A stretch of 53,728 bases of DNA from Myxococcales bacterium (GCA_011526095.1 WYBA01000329.1:1-53728), one strand, 5' to 3'; shown: positions 1-8,839, counted from the first letter of the stretch. The notes: generated by a model from the letters alone, not told the origin. Made by a program: numbers and translations.

Positions 1-120
1 CCCCCACCCCCCCCCCCACACCATGTTTAATAATATCCCGTGTTACACCAACCCGTTTTTCTTACCCCCCGCGCCCCCCCCCGGCGGGCGGCGGGCCCCC
101 CCCCCCCCCCCGACGAGTCG
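1..120. other. Low-complexity poly-C segment, probable contig end
   Basis: The first ~120 bases hold several C homopolymer runs (about 7 to 16 bases) around a short AT-rich patch (about 24-62). Nothing else in the window looks like this. It reads as sequencing or assembly noise at a contig edge rather than biology. No gene is supported between here and 181. Confidence 0.6.
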
Positions 121-180
121 AAGGGCCAGCCTTCCGGGGCATGGACACGGCAGGCAGGTCAGAGCTCTGAGAGAGCTGCG

Positions 181-903
181 CTAGAGCACGGTGTCCCACG
201 CGGTGGGCGTGCCGCTGGCGTCGAGCGTGACCTTGAGCTTCAGCGTCGCCTTGCCGTCGGTGGCGTCGCACGTCGTCACGCCGTCGGCGGGGCGCGCGAA
301 CAGGGGCTCGGCCCCGCACGTCACGGTGACCTGCGCGCCCGACTTCGCCGAGACGTCCGGCGCGAGGATCGTCTCGAGCTTGGCCTTGGACACCAGCACC
401 GGGTCGATCTCCCAGCCGGTCGGCGTCAGCTTGTCGTCGAACGCGATCTTCAGGCTCGTCTTCGCGGCGCCCGCGGTCAGCGTGCACGCCACCTTGCGGT
501 CGGCGTCGAGGAACCGCAGCGGCTCGCCGCAGTCGATCGTGACCGGCGCGCCGAAGTCCTGGGTGAGCTGGTTGGCGACGCCGGCCTCGAGCCGCTCGGC
601 GACGATCGCGTCGCCGTCCTTCCACTTGCTGTCCATGTCGACGCGCTTGCCGTCGACCTTGGTGATCGTCAGGTTCAGGGCGTACGTCTTGCCCTCGATC
701 CCGACGTCGCAGGTGAACTCGGCGCCGACCTTGGCGGCGATCTTCTTGGGGCACGTCGCGGTCGCGTCGGGGAACCCGATCGCGGCGAGCCGCTGCTTGA
801 CGTTGCCCTCGAACTCGGCGGAGTCGACGGACTTGTCGCACGCGGCGAGCGCGGCGGTGGTGGACAGCGCGACGAGGAGCCAGCCCGGCCTGGGAGCGGT
901 CAT
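181..903 (-). CDS. Lipoprotein with three DUF4333-like repeats
   Basis: A 240-residue predicted lipoprotein. It starts at an ATG followed by a short signal peptide with lipobox (LAAC, Cys at about residue 21). The mature part is three tandem units of about 70 residues, each with two cysteines spaced as CP(x)nG(x)nC and a following strand rich in Lys/Thr/Val, the pattern of the DUF4333 fold known mainly from actinobacterial lipoproteins. It lies 9 bases after the stop of the upstream gene at 913-1641, which has the same three-unit design, so the two are probably co-transcribed paralogues. The molecular role is unknown; a cell-envelope location is inferred from the lipobox. The exact domain assignment is by eye and could be a DUF4333 relative rather than the family itself. 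Confidence 0.8.
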   Translation of the reverse strand: MTAPRPGWLLVALSTTAALAACDKSVDSAEFEGNVKQRLAAIGFPDATATCPKKIAAKVGAEFTCDVGIEGKTYALNLTITKVDGKRVDMDSKWKDGDAIVAERLEAGVANQLTQDFGAPVTIDCGEPLRFLDADRKVACTLTAGAAKTSLKIAFDDKLTPTGWEIDPVLVSKAKLETILAPDVSAKSGAQVTVTCGAEPLFARPADGVTTCDATDGKATLKLKVTLDASGTPTAWDTVL

Positions 904-912
904 GCGCCGATG

Positions 913-1641
913 CTACTCGACCAGCTCCCACCGCTGCACGGTCAGCTCGGCGTCGATCTCGATCGCGATCGGCTTGCGCTGGTCGCCGTCGACGGCCTCG
1001 CACCGCAGCACCCCGTCCGCCGGGCGAGGGAACATCGCCGGCGTGGCGCACGACAGCTCGACCGTCGCGCCGAGCTTCTCGCGCAGCGTCGGCAGGACGA
1101 GCTCCACCACCGTGTTGCGCGCCAGCAGCGGCGGCTCGAACGTCATCGAGTCGACGTCGAGGTCGTCGGTGATCTTCGCGACGAGCGTGGCCTGGGTGGG
1201 GCCGACGGTCATCGCGCACCGGACGACGCCGTCGGCGGGCAGCGCCTGCAGGGTGGCGCCGCAGGCCAGCTCGGGGCGCTCGCCGTGGCGCTGCTCGAGC
1301 ACGCGCGCGAGCGAGCTCTCCATCCGCGGCGCGATGACCATGGGCCGGCCGTCGAGGTGGATCACGTACTGGAACTTGCCGGTGCTCGCGCTGGCGGTCG
1401 TGAGCACGGCCTCGATCGTGTACGTCTGGCCCGCGAGCACGACCTTGCACGGCACGCGCGCGCCGGGCGCGGGCTTGACGCCTTCCTTGCACTCGATCGA
1501 CGCGTCGGGGCCGATCGCCTGCGCCAGCGCGGCCTCGACCTCCTCCTCGTTCACGGTCATGCCGCCGGTGGAGCCGCCGCACTTGACGTCGAACGTGCAC
1601 GCCGACAGCGCGATCAGTGGGATGACGGAGAGAGCTCGCAT
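913..1641 (-). CDS. Lipoprotein with three DUF4333-like repeats (paralogue)
   Basis: A 242-residue predicted lipoprotein. The reading frame stays open upstream to 1728, but I chose the ATG at 1641 because it places a normal signal peptide (MRALSVIPLIALSAC) directly at the N terminus with Cys at about 15. Three units follow, each with a Cys pair (for example CKEG...PCKV, CGAT...RCAM, CATP...RCEA) and a PADGV-type turn shared by the last two. It is the first gene of a two-gene operon with 181-903, and the two proteins resemble each other unit by unit, suggesting gene duplication. Function unknown. Confidence 0.8.
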   Translation of the reverse strand: MRALSVIPLIALSACTFDVKCGGSTGGMTVNEEEVEAALAQAIGPDASIECKEGVKPAPGARVPCKVVLAGQTYTIEAVLTTASASTGKFQYVIHLDGRPMVIAPRMESSLARVLEQRHGERPELACGATLQALPADGVVRCAMTVGPTQATLVAKITDDLDVDSMTFEPPLLARNTVVELVLPTLREKLGATVELSCATPAMFPRPADGVLRCEAVDGDQRKPIAIEIDAELTVQRWELVE

Positions 1642-2339
1642 CCTGCGACCGTACGCGAGCTTGTGAGATCGCGCTTGACGAACAGCGGCACGATCCGTAC
1701 AAGCACAGCATCGCGCGCCGACTGGCATCCGGCGCGCGAGCCCGACGGGGGCGCCCCGCGACGACGCTGACCGCGTCGCCGCGGCCGGCCCGACGCCGCA
1801 TCCGCCTTGCTCGCCGCTGCCCGCGGCGAGATCGTCGACGGGTGTCCGGTGGTCGTGTCCCGGTGTGCAGACCCGTCACCGGACAAGAAGGTTCGAATCC
1901 TTCCGGCCCCACCACACTTGCGGGGCTGGTGCGGCACTGGCGACCGCACTGGGCTGCTCAACCCAGCGTCCAACGCTGCTGATACCAGCGAAAAAAATGA
2001 GCCGGCCGGAGGCGGCCGGGCCCAGGGGCGTCATCGTCCCACCCGGCTGACCTCCGGGCGCCGAGCCGAGCGCCCGTCCTGCCCGCGGTCGACACGTCCA
2101 CCGCGACGCCGCCGTGCGCCCCTCGTCGCCCGCGTCCGTCGGTCCCCCTCCACGTCTGCCGCGCGCGCATGTCCCGACGCTCCGTGCCCGGAGCGAGCCG
2201 GGCCGCGCGCGCGCCATCGCGGCGGGCCCGCGCCGTCTCCGGCCTCCTTTCTTCCACACGGGGCTCGCCGCCCCGCCCGCCGGGCAGAGCCCGGCGGGAC
2301 CCACCCCGCCCAGACCCGTTCCTGCCCTGGAGTCTCACC
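1642..2339. other. Long non-coding interval
   Basis: About 700 bases separate the DUF4333 operon from the SPFH gene. The open frames across it are Arg/Pro-rich with no family resemblance and are best read as GC-driven shadows. The only structured part I can support is the tRNA-like element at 1843-1990. The remainder (2000-2339) shows GC-rich short hairpins but nothing I can name; it must hold the promoter of the downstream SPFH gene. Confidence 0.6.
1843..1990 (+). ncRNA. tRNA-like element with T arm and CCA but no upstream 5' half
   Basis: Positions 1887-1903 form a perfect 5-bp T stem with the canonical loop TTCGAAT, followed by a 7-base acceptor strand CGGCCCC (1904-1910), A and encoded CCA (1912-1914). 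The matching 5' acceptor strand is not found upstream at tRNA distance. Instead GGGGCTG (1923-1929), complementary with one G-U pair, starts only 8 bases after CCA, and is followed by a 4-bp D-like arm (1932-1948; 9-base loop with GG and final A) and a 5-bp stem with an 8-base loop (1950-1967). A 9-bp inverted repeat (1843-1851 with 1877-1885) abuts the T arm. The order is therefore that of a circularly permuted tRNA-like RNA, or a tRNA 3' relic with chance complementarity. No ssrA-type tag frame was found, which argues against tmRNA. Confidence 0.35.
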
Positions 2340-3428
2340 ATGCGTACCTTCCACATCCCCCTCGACGAGCGCGCCGTGCTGCTGGAGCACGGCGTCCCGG
2401 TCGCCGCCCTCGCACCCGGCCGGCACACCTTCTGGACCGCGCGCGGCCGCGACGTCCTCCGCTTCAAGCTCGCGGACCTCGTGTTCGACGCGGCCCCCGA
2501 GGTGCGCGCGGTGCTGCCGTCGGGCTGGTTCGCCGAGGCGACGCTCGGCCCGCGTCAGCGCGGCGTGCTGACCCGCAACGGCCGGCCCGCGCGCTATCTG
2601 CGCCCGGGCACGCACCGCTACTGGACGATCGACCCGTCGGTCGAGCTGCGCGTGTTCGACGTCGACCAGCCCGTCCCCGAGCTGACCGACGAGCTGCGCG
2701 CGGTGATCCCGGCGGCCGAGCTGGTCGACGTGACCGTGCTGCAGTTCCAGCGCGGCCTCAAGTACGTCGCCGGTCGGTTCGTCGAGCTGCTCGCGCCCGG
2801 TCGCCACGTCTACTGGTCGTACCCCGAGGCCAAGGTCGCCGTGACCGTCCTCGACACGCGCCTGCAGCAGGTGACGGTGCCGGGTCAGGACCTGATGACG
2901 CGCGACAAGGTCACGCTGCGGCTGACGCTGACGATCGAGTACGCGCCCTCGGACCTGCCGTCGACGGCCCACGCCGTCGCCGACGTCCGCGACGCGCTGT
3001 ACCTCGAGGCGCAGCTCGCCGCGCGCGATCACGTCGCCGGCGCGACGCTCGACGAGCTGCTCGAGGGTCGCGACGCGCTGACCCACGCGCTGCACGCCCG
3101 CGTCCAGCCGCGCGGCGCCGAGCTCGGCGTCGCCGTGACCCGCGTCGGCGTCAAGGACATCGTCCTGCCCGGCGAGATGAAGACCCTGCTCAACCGCGTG
3201 ATCGAGGCCGAGAAGGCCGCGGCCGCCAACGTCATCCTCCGCCGGGAGGAGGCGTCGGCGATGCGGTCGATGGCCAACACCGCGCGCACGATAGCCGACC
3301 ACCCGCTGCTGCTCGAGCTCAAGCGGCTCGAGACGCTCGAGAAGGTGGCGGCGAACGTCGACGAGGTCCGCCTCGTCGTGGGCAAGGACGGCCTGGCGGC
3401 GCTGCTGCCGGGCAAGCCGGTGGACTGA
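2340..3428 (+). CDS. SPFH/Band-7 (slipin-type) protein
   Basis: A 362-residue protein. The frame is open from 2169, but the ATG at 2340 begins the conserved part (FHIPLDERAVLLEHG...LAPGRHTFW), the N-terminal pattern of a subgroup of bacterial slipins. A second copy of the pattern (RGVLTRNGRPARYLRPGTHRYW) follows at about 75-100 and a third (RGLKYVAGRFVELLAPGRHVYW) at about 140, then the Band-7 core (DKVTLRLTLTIEY) and an Ala/Glu-rich helix (residues ~265-310, VIEAEKAAAANVILRREEA) typical of SPFH oligomerisation. There is no clear transmembrane segment at the chosen start, unlike classical stomatins, so membrane attachment is uncertain. Members scaffold membrane microdomains; the partner here is unknown. 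It stands alone between a non-coding region and the kinase gene. Confidence 0.85.
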   Translation: MRTFHIPLDERAVLLEHGVPVAALAPGRHTFWTARGRDVLRFKLADLVFDAAPEVRAVLPSGWFAEATLGPRQRGVLTRNGRPARYLRPGTHRYWTIDPSVELRVFDVDQPVPELTDELRAVIPAAELVDVTVLQFQRGLKYVAGRFVELLAPGRHVYWSYPEAKVAVTVLDTRLQQVTVPGQDLMTRDKVTLRLTLTIEYAPSDLPSTAHAVADVRDALYLEAQLAARDHVAGATLDELLEGRDALTHALHARVQPRGAELGVAVTRVGVKDIVLPGEMKTLLNRVIEAEKAAAANVILRREEASAMRSMANTARTIADHPLLLELKRLETLEKVAANVDEVRLVVGKDGLAALLPGKPVD

Positions 3429-3449
3429 GCGACGCGATCCACCACACGC

Positions 3450-3489
3450 CACCCCGACCCTGACCGCATCGCGCGGCGGGGCCGGGGTG
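3450..3489 (+). terminator. Weak GC hairpin after SPFH gene
   Basis: CACCCCG (3450-3456) can pair with CGGGGTG (3483-3489) across a 26-base loop, 22 bases after the SPFH stop. There is no T tract, so termination is only a guess. Confidence 0.25.
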
Positions 3490-3536
3490 TCCGTGTTCCG
3501 GCGCACCAGGGCCGGATACCATGTCGACGAGGCCGG

Positions 3537-6500
3537 ATGACGAACGACGACCGAGTCCAGGGCACGGAAGAGACGTTGTGCGCGCTCGCTGACGAGACGC
3601 AACCAGCGAGCGGATCCGACGTGGGTGTGGACCCGACGCTGGCGGCGCCGTCGCCCGCGCGTCGCGGCAACTCGCAGGTCGGCGTGCGTGCGGAACCGGG
3701 GCACGACTACGCCGAGCTGAGAGAGGTCGACCCTGCCAACTACGTGCTCGGTCAGGAGCTGGCTCGGGGCGGGATGGGGCGGATCAGGACCGCGCGAGAT
3801 CGTCGCCTCGGGCGAGAGGTGGCGATCAAGGAACTTCTGCACCTCGGGAGTGACGCGCGCGCCCGGTTCGAGCGCGAGGCACGCATCACGGCGCGGCTCC
3901 AGCACCCTGCGATCGTCGGGATTCTCGAGGCCGGCACCTGGCCGGGCGGAGAGCCCTTCTACGCGATGAAGCTGGTCGCCGGGGAGGCTCTCGACCGCGC
4001 GATCGCAAAGCGTCCCAGCCTCGAGGCGCGCCTCGCGCTCCTCCCGAACGTGATCGCGGTGGCCGACGCGCTGGCGTTCGCTCACTCACGGCGCGTGATC
4101 CACCGCGACCTGAAGCCCGGAAACGTGCTGGTCGGGGAGTTCGGCGAGACGGTCGTGATCGACTGGGGGCTCGCGAAGGATCTCACGCTGCCAGACGGCG
4201 ATCCGGACGCCTCGGGCGCGCTCGGGGAAGGTGCAGCCGGGGCGCATCGGACGGTCGCGGGTGCCGTCATGGGGACGCCGGCATACATGCCCCGGGAGCA
4301 GGCCGCGGGTGAGCCCGTCGACGAGGGCGCCGACGTCTACGCGATCGGTGCGATCCTCTACCACTTGCTCGCGGGCGTCCCGCCCTACTCCGGCAGCACG
4401 ACCGAGGAGGTGCTCGAGAAGGTCCTGAGCTCCTCATGTGCGCCGCTCCGCGACGTCGTCCCGGCCGCGCCCGTCGACCTGATCGCCATCGTCGAGAAGG
4501 CGATGGCGGTCGAGCGCCGCGCCCGCTACGGCTCCGCGGTCGATCTCGTCGCGGATCTCAAGCGGTTCCAGACAGGGCAGCTCGTGGGGGCTCACCGCTA
4601 CACCGCGTGGCACCTGGCCAAGCGCTGGTTGCGCAGGCATCGCGCCGTCGTGGGCGTCGCCGGTCTCGCGGTGTGCCTGCTCGTGACGGGCGCGGTGATC
4701 AGTGTTCGCCGGATCCTCTCCGAGCAGGCGGCGACCGAGGCGCAGCGCACGCTGGCGGAGGTGCGGCGAGCCGAGGCGGAGGACTTGCTCGGCTACATGC
4801 TCGTGGATCTCAAGGACAAGCTGGAGCCACTGGGGAAGCTGCCCTTGCTCCAGGACGTGGCGGAGCGGGCGACACGCTTCTTCGCCACCCGACCCACGAC
4901 GAATGAGCCGGGGGACCTGGAGGCGCGAGCGACGGTGCTCGTGAACGTGGGCGAGGTGCTGCTCGCGCAGGGAGACGCGGTCGGCGCGGTGTCGCAGTTC
5001 CAGGCAGCGCTCGCGATCCGCCGGAGCCTGCTGGCGAGGGACCCCGCAAGCGACTCGGTCCGGCTCGCGGTCGCCGACGCCCTCGCCCATGCCGGCGAGG
5101 GCTCGATGGCTCAAGGCGACAGCACGGCGGCGCTCGCGCTCCACCAGGAGGCCTTGGCGCTGCGCGAGCAGGCCGCGCTGAACCTACCCGCTGATCGGAA
5201 GGTGCAGGGCGCGGCCGCCGAGAGCCACCGCGCGGTCGGCGACGTGTTGATGATGCGAGGAGACCTGGAGGGCGCCGGCGGGGCCTTCGAGCGTGCGCTC
5301 GGCATCGCGACGGGGCTCGCGACGGTCGCGCCAGAAGATCCCGAATGGCACGCAGCGCGCGGCGCCGCCAGCGAGCGGCTGGGCAAGGTGGCCCGCGCCA
5401 GCGGCGACGGCGCCGGCGCCCTGGTGCATTACCGCGCGGCACTGGAGGTCGCGGAGTCGCTGGCGCTGCGGGACCCAGGGGACGCGATCCGGCGTCGCGA
5501 CGTCGCGGCCGCGAACGATCGTATCGGGTTCGTGCAGCTCTACATGACAGGGGACGTCAGCGGCGCCGAGACATCCTTCCGCACCAGCGTCGAGCTGCTC
5601 CAGCGGCTCGTCGCCGACGATCCCACCAACGCGGCCTGGAAACGGGACCTGGCGCTCGCGCATCAGGGCGTTGGCGAGGCCGCACGCGCCGCGGGGCGCC
5701 TCGCTGAGGCGCGGGCTGCGCTCGATGTCGCCCGCGGGCTGCTCCAGCTCATCGTCGACGTGGACCCGACGCGTTCGAACTGGCGGCGAGAACTCGCTGT
5801 CGTCGAGGAGGCCCTCGGCGACCTGGCGCTGAGCCAGGGCGACCTCGACGCGGCCCGCGCGCGCTACCTCTCGAGCCTCGGCGTGCGCGAGCGGCTCGTC
5901 GCAGAGGATCCCGCGAACACTGACTCCATGGTGAACCTCGCGATCAGCTACCAGCGATTCGGCCTGCTGCACGAAGCCCGCGGAGACCTGGTCGCGGCGG
6001 AGCTCCAGTACCTCGCGTATCTGATGGTGTACTCGAGGGTGACCGCGGCAGATCCGTCGAACCAGGACTGGCAGGCTGGCCTCGCGCTTGGACATTCGCA
6101 GCTCGGCTCCGTTCAGCTGGCCCGGGGCGCCTACGTTGCGGCTACCTCGTCGTTTCGCGCCGCGCTCGCGATCCGCCAGGCGGTGCGAGCGCGCTCGCCA
6201 GACTCCGTGGCGGCACTCGACAACCTCGCGGACAGCCATCGCCGGTTGGCTGATGCTGCCGAGGCCATGAACGAGCTCGCCCTCGCCGTCGACGAGCGTC
6301 GTCGCGCCCTGGAGCTCAGCGTGCAGGTCGCGCGCGCGGACCGCGCCGACACGCGCCACCGTCGGACGATCGTGTTCATGGGGGCCGCGCTCGCGAACAC
6401 GTTGCGCCTGAGCGGACAGCACGCTGAGGCTGTCGAGGTGCTCCGCACGGCACGTGGGACGGCGGAGGCCCTGCTCGCGGTCGATCGGGGGAACGTCCAG

Positions 6501-6698
6501 TGGATCCAAGATCGGCTGGGGCTCACCGAGATGCTCGCCGACGCGCTGGTAGCCGCGGGCGACGTCCGCGCGGCGGTCGAGGAGTACGAGCTCGCACGAT
6601 CGCTGTACCGGCAGAGGCTCGCGGACGACGGCCCGGCCGCGAGGGATGCGGTCGCCCGACTCACGCGCACCATCGCGGCGTTGCGGGGCGCGCGGTGA
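3537..6698 (+). CDS. Membrane Ser/Thr protein kinase with long TPR region
   Basis: A 1053-residue PknB-type kinase. The kinase domain spans about 69-345: glycine loop GQELARGGMG, catalytic Lys98 (VAIKEL), HRDLKPGN at 189-196, and DWG at 209-211, a common bacterial variant of DFG. The APE motif reads PRE (in MPREQ, residues 251-255), where related kinases have MAPEQ or MSPEQ; the Glu is kept. A single transmembrane helix at about 370-390 is followed by roughly 650 residues of tetratricopeptide-like helices (repeated ALxIRxxLLAxDP, LAxxHQxxG patterns). Expected topology is cytosolic kinase and extracytoplasmic TPR sensor/scaffold, as in many myxobacterial kinases. No obvious operon partner; substrate unknown. 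It should be catalytically active from the motifs seen. Confidence 0.93.
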   Translation: MTNDDRVQGTEETLCALADETQPASGSDVGVDPTLAAPSPARRGNSQVGVRAEPGHDYAELREVDPANYVLGQELARGGMGRIRTARDRRLGREVAIKELLHLGSDARARFEREARITARLQHPAIVGILEAGTWPGGEPFYAMKLVAGEALDRAIAKRPSLEARLALLPNVIAVADALAFAHSRRVIHRDLKPGNVLVGEFGETVVIDWGLAKDLTLPDGDPDASGALGEGAAGAHRTVAGAVMGTPAYMPREQAAGEPVDEGADVYAIGAILYHLLAGVPPYSGSTTEEVLEKVLSSSCAPLRDVVPAAPVDLIAIVEKAMAVERRARYGSAVDLVADLKRFQTGQLVGAHRYTAWHLAKRWLRRHRAVVGVAGLAVCLLVTGAVISVRRILSEQAATEAQRTLAEVRRAEAEDLLGYMLVDLKDKLEPLGKLPLLQDVAERATRFFATRPTTNEPGDLEARATVLVNVGEVLLAQGDAVGAVSQFQAALAIRRSLLARDPASDSVRLAVADALAHAGEGSMAQGDSTAALALHQEALALREQAALNLPADRKVQGAAAESHRAVGDVLMMRGDLEGAGGAFERALGIATGLATVAPEDPEWHAARGAASERLGKVARASGDGAGALVHYRAALEVAESLALRDPGDAIRRRDVAAANDRIGFVQLYMTGDVSGAETSFRTSVELLQRLVADDPTNAAWKRDLALAHQGVGEAARAAGRLAEARAALDVARGLLQLIVDVDPTRSNWRRELAVVEEALGDLALSQGDLDAARARYLSSLGVRERLVAEDPANTDSMVNLAISYQRFGLLHEARGDLVAAELQYLAYLMVYSRVTAADPSNQDWQAGLALGHSQLGSVQLARGAYVAATSSFRAALAIRQAVRARSPDSVAALDNLADSHRRLADAAEAMNELALAVDERRRALELSVQVARADRADTRHRRTIVFMGAALANTLRLSGQHAEAVEVLRTARGTAEALLAVDRGNVQWIQDRLGLTEMLADALVAAGDVRAAVEEYELARSLYRQRLADDGPAARDAVARLTRTIAALRGAR

Positions 6699-6743
6699 CG
6701 GCGGCGACCCGGACGAGGTGCTCGAGGTGAAGGCCGGCTCGGG

Positions 6744-7319
6744 TCAGTCGTCGTCGCCGAACAGCACGCCCACGGCGAGCGGGACGGCGTCGAACGGCTC
6801 GGCGTGGACGGTCTCGCCGCGCTCCGCGACGAGCACCTCGACGTAGCCGTCGGGGTGCCAGCGGTGGACCGCGAGCGTCTCGTCGATCGGGTCGACCAGC
6901 CAGTAGTGGCCGACCTCGTGGGCGTGGTACGCGCGCTTCTTCTTGATCAGGTCGTTGCGCCGGTTCTGCGACAGCACCTCGCACACCCAGTCGGGGCGGA
7001 CGCGGACGGGGACCTCGGCGGGCAGCGCGGCGAGGCGCTCGCGGCGCCAGCCGGCGACGTCGGGCCGGAACACCTGCGTGTCGGCGAGCTCGATCTCGAC
7101 CTCGGTGGCGAACCACCACCCGCCCGGCCCGCGGCCCCCCGGTCGGCGATCGTACGGCCCGACCCAGCGCGCGACCCGGCCTTGCGCGCCCCCGTGGCGC
7201 GCCGCCGCCGCCTCCTTCTCGACGAGCACGCCGTCGATCACCTCGTGGCGCCGGTGCTCCTCGGGGATCGCGAGCAGGTCGGCGATCGTCGCCTTGTGCC
7301 CGGGGGCGGGGGCGCTCAT
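6744..7319 (-). CDS. Uma2-family (DUF820) putative PD-(D/E)xK nuclease
   Basis: A 191-residue protein that starts at the ATG at 7319. It shows the Uma2 signature in order: ATIADLLAIPEEHRRHEVIDGVL at the N terminus, RPDVAGW (PD), DWVCEVLSQNRRNDLIKKKRAYH (E and basic residues), then GHYWLVDPIDETLAVHRWHPDGY. The family has the restriction-endonuclease fold and expands massively in cyanobacteria and some other phyla; its physiological role is not settled. Here it is a singleton with no methylase or toxin-antitoxin partner, sitting between two unrelated genes. Confidence 0.88.
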   Translation of the reverse strand: MSAPAPGHKATIADLLAIPEEHRRHEVIDGVLVEKEAAAARHGGAQGRVARWVGPYDRRPGGRGPGGWWFATEVEIELADTQVFRPDVAGWRRERLAALPAEVPVRVRPDWVCEVLSQNRRNDLIKKKRAYHAHEVGHYWLVDPIDETLAVHRWHPDGYVEVLVAERGETVHAEPFDAVPLAVGVLFGDDD

Positions 7320-7342
7320 GCTCCCCGAGCATACGCCGCTGG

Positions 7343-8839
7343 CTACTCCAGCGGCACCACCATCACGACGGCGTCGTCGTTGGCCTCGGCGGTCTGGGTG
7401 TTGCCGAACCCCCGCGTGCCGACGACGACAGCGAACGAACTGTCCGGCGCGAGCGCGGCGTTCCAGAACGCGTCGGCCGTGCCACCGAGATCGTAGGTGA
7501 GGCGGCCATCGCCGCGGAACGAGGTGTCGACCTCGCCGTCGCCGACGAGGACGACGACCTCGGCGTCGCGCGCGCCCGACGCGGCCGGGTCGCCGCTGCC
7601 GATCAGCATGACGCGGTCGCCCGGCAGCGCGGCGATCGCGCGGCCGTTGTCGCCGAAGCCGTGGAAGTCGATGCGGACGGCGCCGGCGTCGCCCCACGTC
7701 GGGTCGAGCGTCCCGTTCGCGTTCAGCCGCAGCGACACCCAGTCGTTGGTCGCGTCGCTGGCGTCGCGGCCGTAGCCCTGGGTGACGAGCTTGTCGCCCT
7801 GGAGCGCGACCCCGTAGAACTCGGTGACGTACGCGAGCACGGCCTCGTGGAAGAACCCGGAGGTGCCGAAGTTGGTGTCGAGCGTGCCGCTCGGCGTCAG
7901 CTTGTACATCACCGGCTGGACGGTGTTGAACGCCGAGGTGTTCGAGTAGCCGGTGCCGATGATCGAGCCGTCGGACAGGATCAGCCCGGTCCGCACCGAC
8001 GCGCCGGCGTCGAGGATGTCGAGCGTGAACTTGCCGGGCGTCGCGCCGGACGCGTTGAACGTGGGGTCGTCGGCGCCGTCGACGGTGAGGCGCTGCGCGA
8101 CCCAGTCGGTGTCGAACCGGGGCGCGCCGGTGGTCTCGGGCGTGAGCTGGCCGCCGAACAGGACGATCCGGCCCTGCGCGTCGATCCGCACGTCGCGGAC
8201 GTCGTCGGCGCCGGCCCACGTGCCGCCGTTGTCGACGCCGGTGCCGAAGCTGATCACGCGGACGCCGTCCCCCTCGAACGTGTCGTCGAGGTCGCCGTCG
8301 GTCGTCAGCCGGATCACCGCGACGTCGCGGTCGCTCGACGCCGGCGCGGTCGCGCCGATGTCGGCCTCGACCAGGCTGACCGCGACGATCTTGCCGCCGG
8401 GCTGGACGGCGATCGCGCGGCCGACCTCGGCGGTTCCGCCGCCGACGGTGACGTTGACCACCGCGACGCCGTCCTCGCCGAACGTCTCGTCGAGCGCGCC
8501 TGCGGCGGTGAACTTCGCGATCGCGGTGGCGCGGTCGGACGCGCCGACCGTGGTGTAGCCGACGGCGTAGAAGCTGCCGTCGGGGGCGAACGCGACGCCG
8601 TTGAGGCCGTCGGCGGCGGTCGCCGACAGCGGCGTCACCGCCGGTGTGGGATCGGGCAGCGGGGGCGCGGCGTCGGGGCTGGTGTCGGCGTCGGGGCTGG
8701 GGCCGGCGTCGGGCTCGACGGCCGCGTCGTGGTCGTGGTCGTCATCGTCGTCGGCGCCGTTGTCGCCGCACCCGGTGAGCGCGAGGGCGGCGGCGAGGGT
8801 CCACAGCGTCGTCGACAGGGCAGGGGAGGTTCGCGTCAT
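7343..8839 (-). CDS. Lipoprotein with delta-60 repeats
   Basis: A 498-residue predicted lipoprotein: signal peptide ending LALTGC (Cys about 23), then an Asp/His/Pro-rich low-complexity linker (about 25-70), a common surface spacer in this phylum. The body consists of repeats of the form LDxTFGxDGVxxxxF...GRAIAxQPGGKIVxxG, the delta-60 (TIGR02608) pattern predicted to build a beta-propeller. It starts 38 bases after the stop of the TonB receptor gene and is likely the last gene of the imelysin-HTTM-TonB operon, which would make it a surface-exposed accessory to that uptake system. That role is inferred only from position. Confidence 0.85.
   Translation of the reverse strand: MTRTSPALSTTLWTLAAALALTGCGDNGADDDDDHDHDAAVEPDAGPSPDADTSPDAAPPLPDPTPAVTPLSATAADGLNGVAFAPDGSFYAVGYTTVGASDRATAIAKFTAAGALDETFGEDGVAVVNVTVGGGTAEVGRAIAVQPGGKIVAVSLVEADIGATAPASSDRDVAVIRLTTDGDLDDTFEGDGVRVISFGTGVDNGGTWAGADDVRDVRIDAQGRIVLFGGQLTPETTGAPRFDTDWVAQRLTVDGADDPTFNASGATPGKFTLDILDAGASVRTGLILSDGSIIGTGYSNTSAFNTVQPVMYKLTPSGTLDTNFGTSGFFHEAVLAYVTEFYGVALQGDKLVTQGYGRDASDATNDWVSLRLNANGTLDPTWGDAGAVRIDFHGFGDNGRAIAALPGDRVMLIGSGDPAASGARDAEVVVLVGDGEVDTSFRGDGRLTYDLGGTADAFWNAALAPDSSFAVVVGTRGFGNTQTAEANDDAVVMVVPLE

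Noticed and set aside
40..1770. Long plus-strand open frame
   Set aside because: Antisense to two clear lipoprotein genes; composition is Arg/Ala/Asp filler.
1507..1914. Possible tmRNA from GGGGCCG (1507) to CCA (1914)
   Set aside because: The 5' complement lies inside the coding sequence of the DUF4333 lipoprotein, the conserved GG-TTCGAC segment does not follow, and no tag peptide ending in ALAA-like residues is found.
1880..2340. Permuted two-piece tmRNA
   Set aside because: The acceptor order fits, but none of the three plus-strand frames downstream of 1923 gives a plausible tag followed by a stop.
6744..7319. Uma2 gene as part of a restriction or toxin system
   Set aside because: No methyltransferase, antitoxin or mobile-element gene adjoins it.
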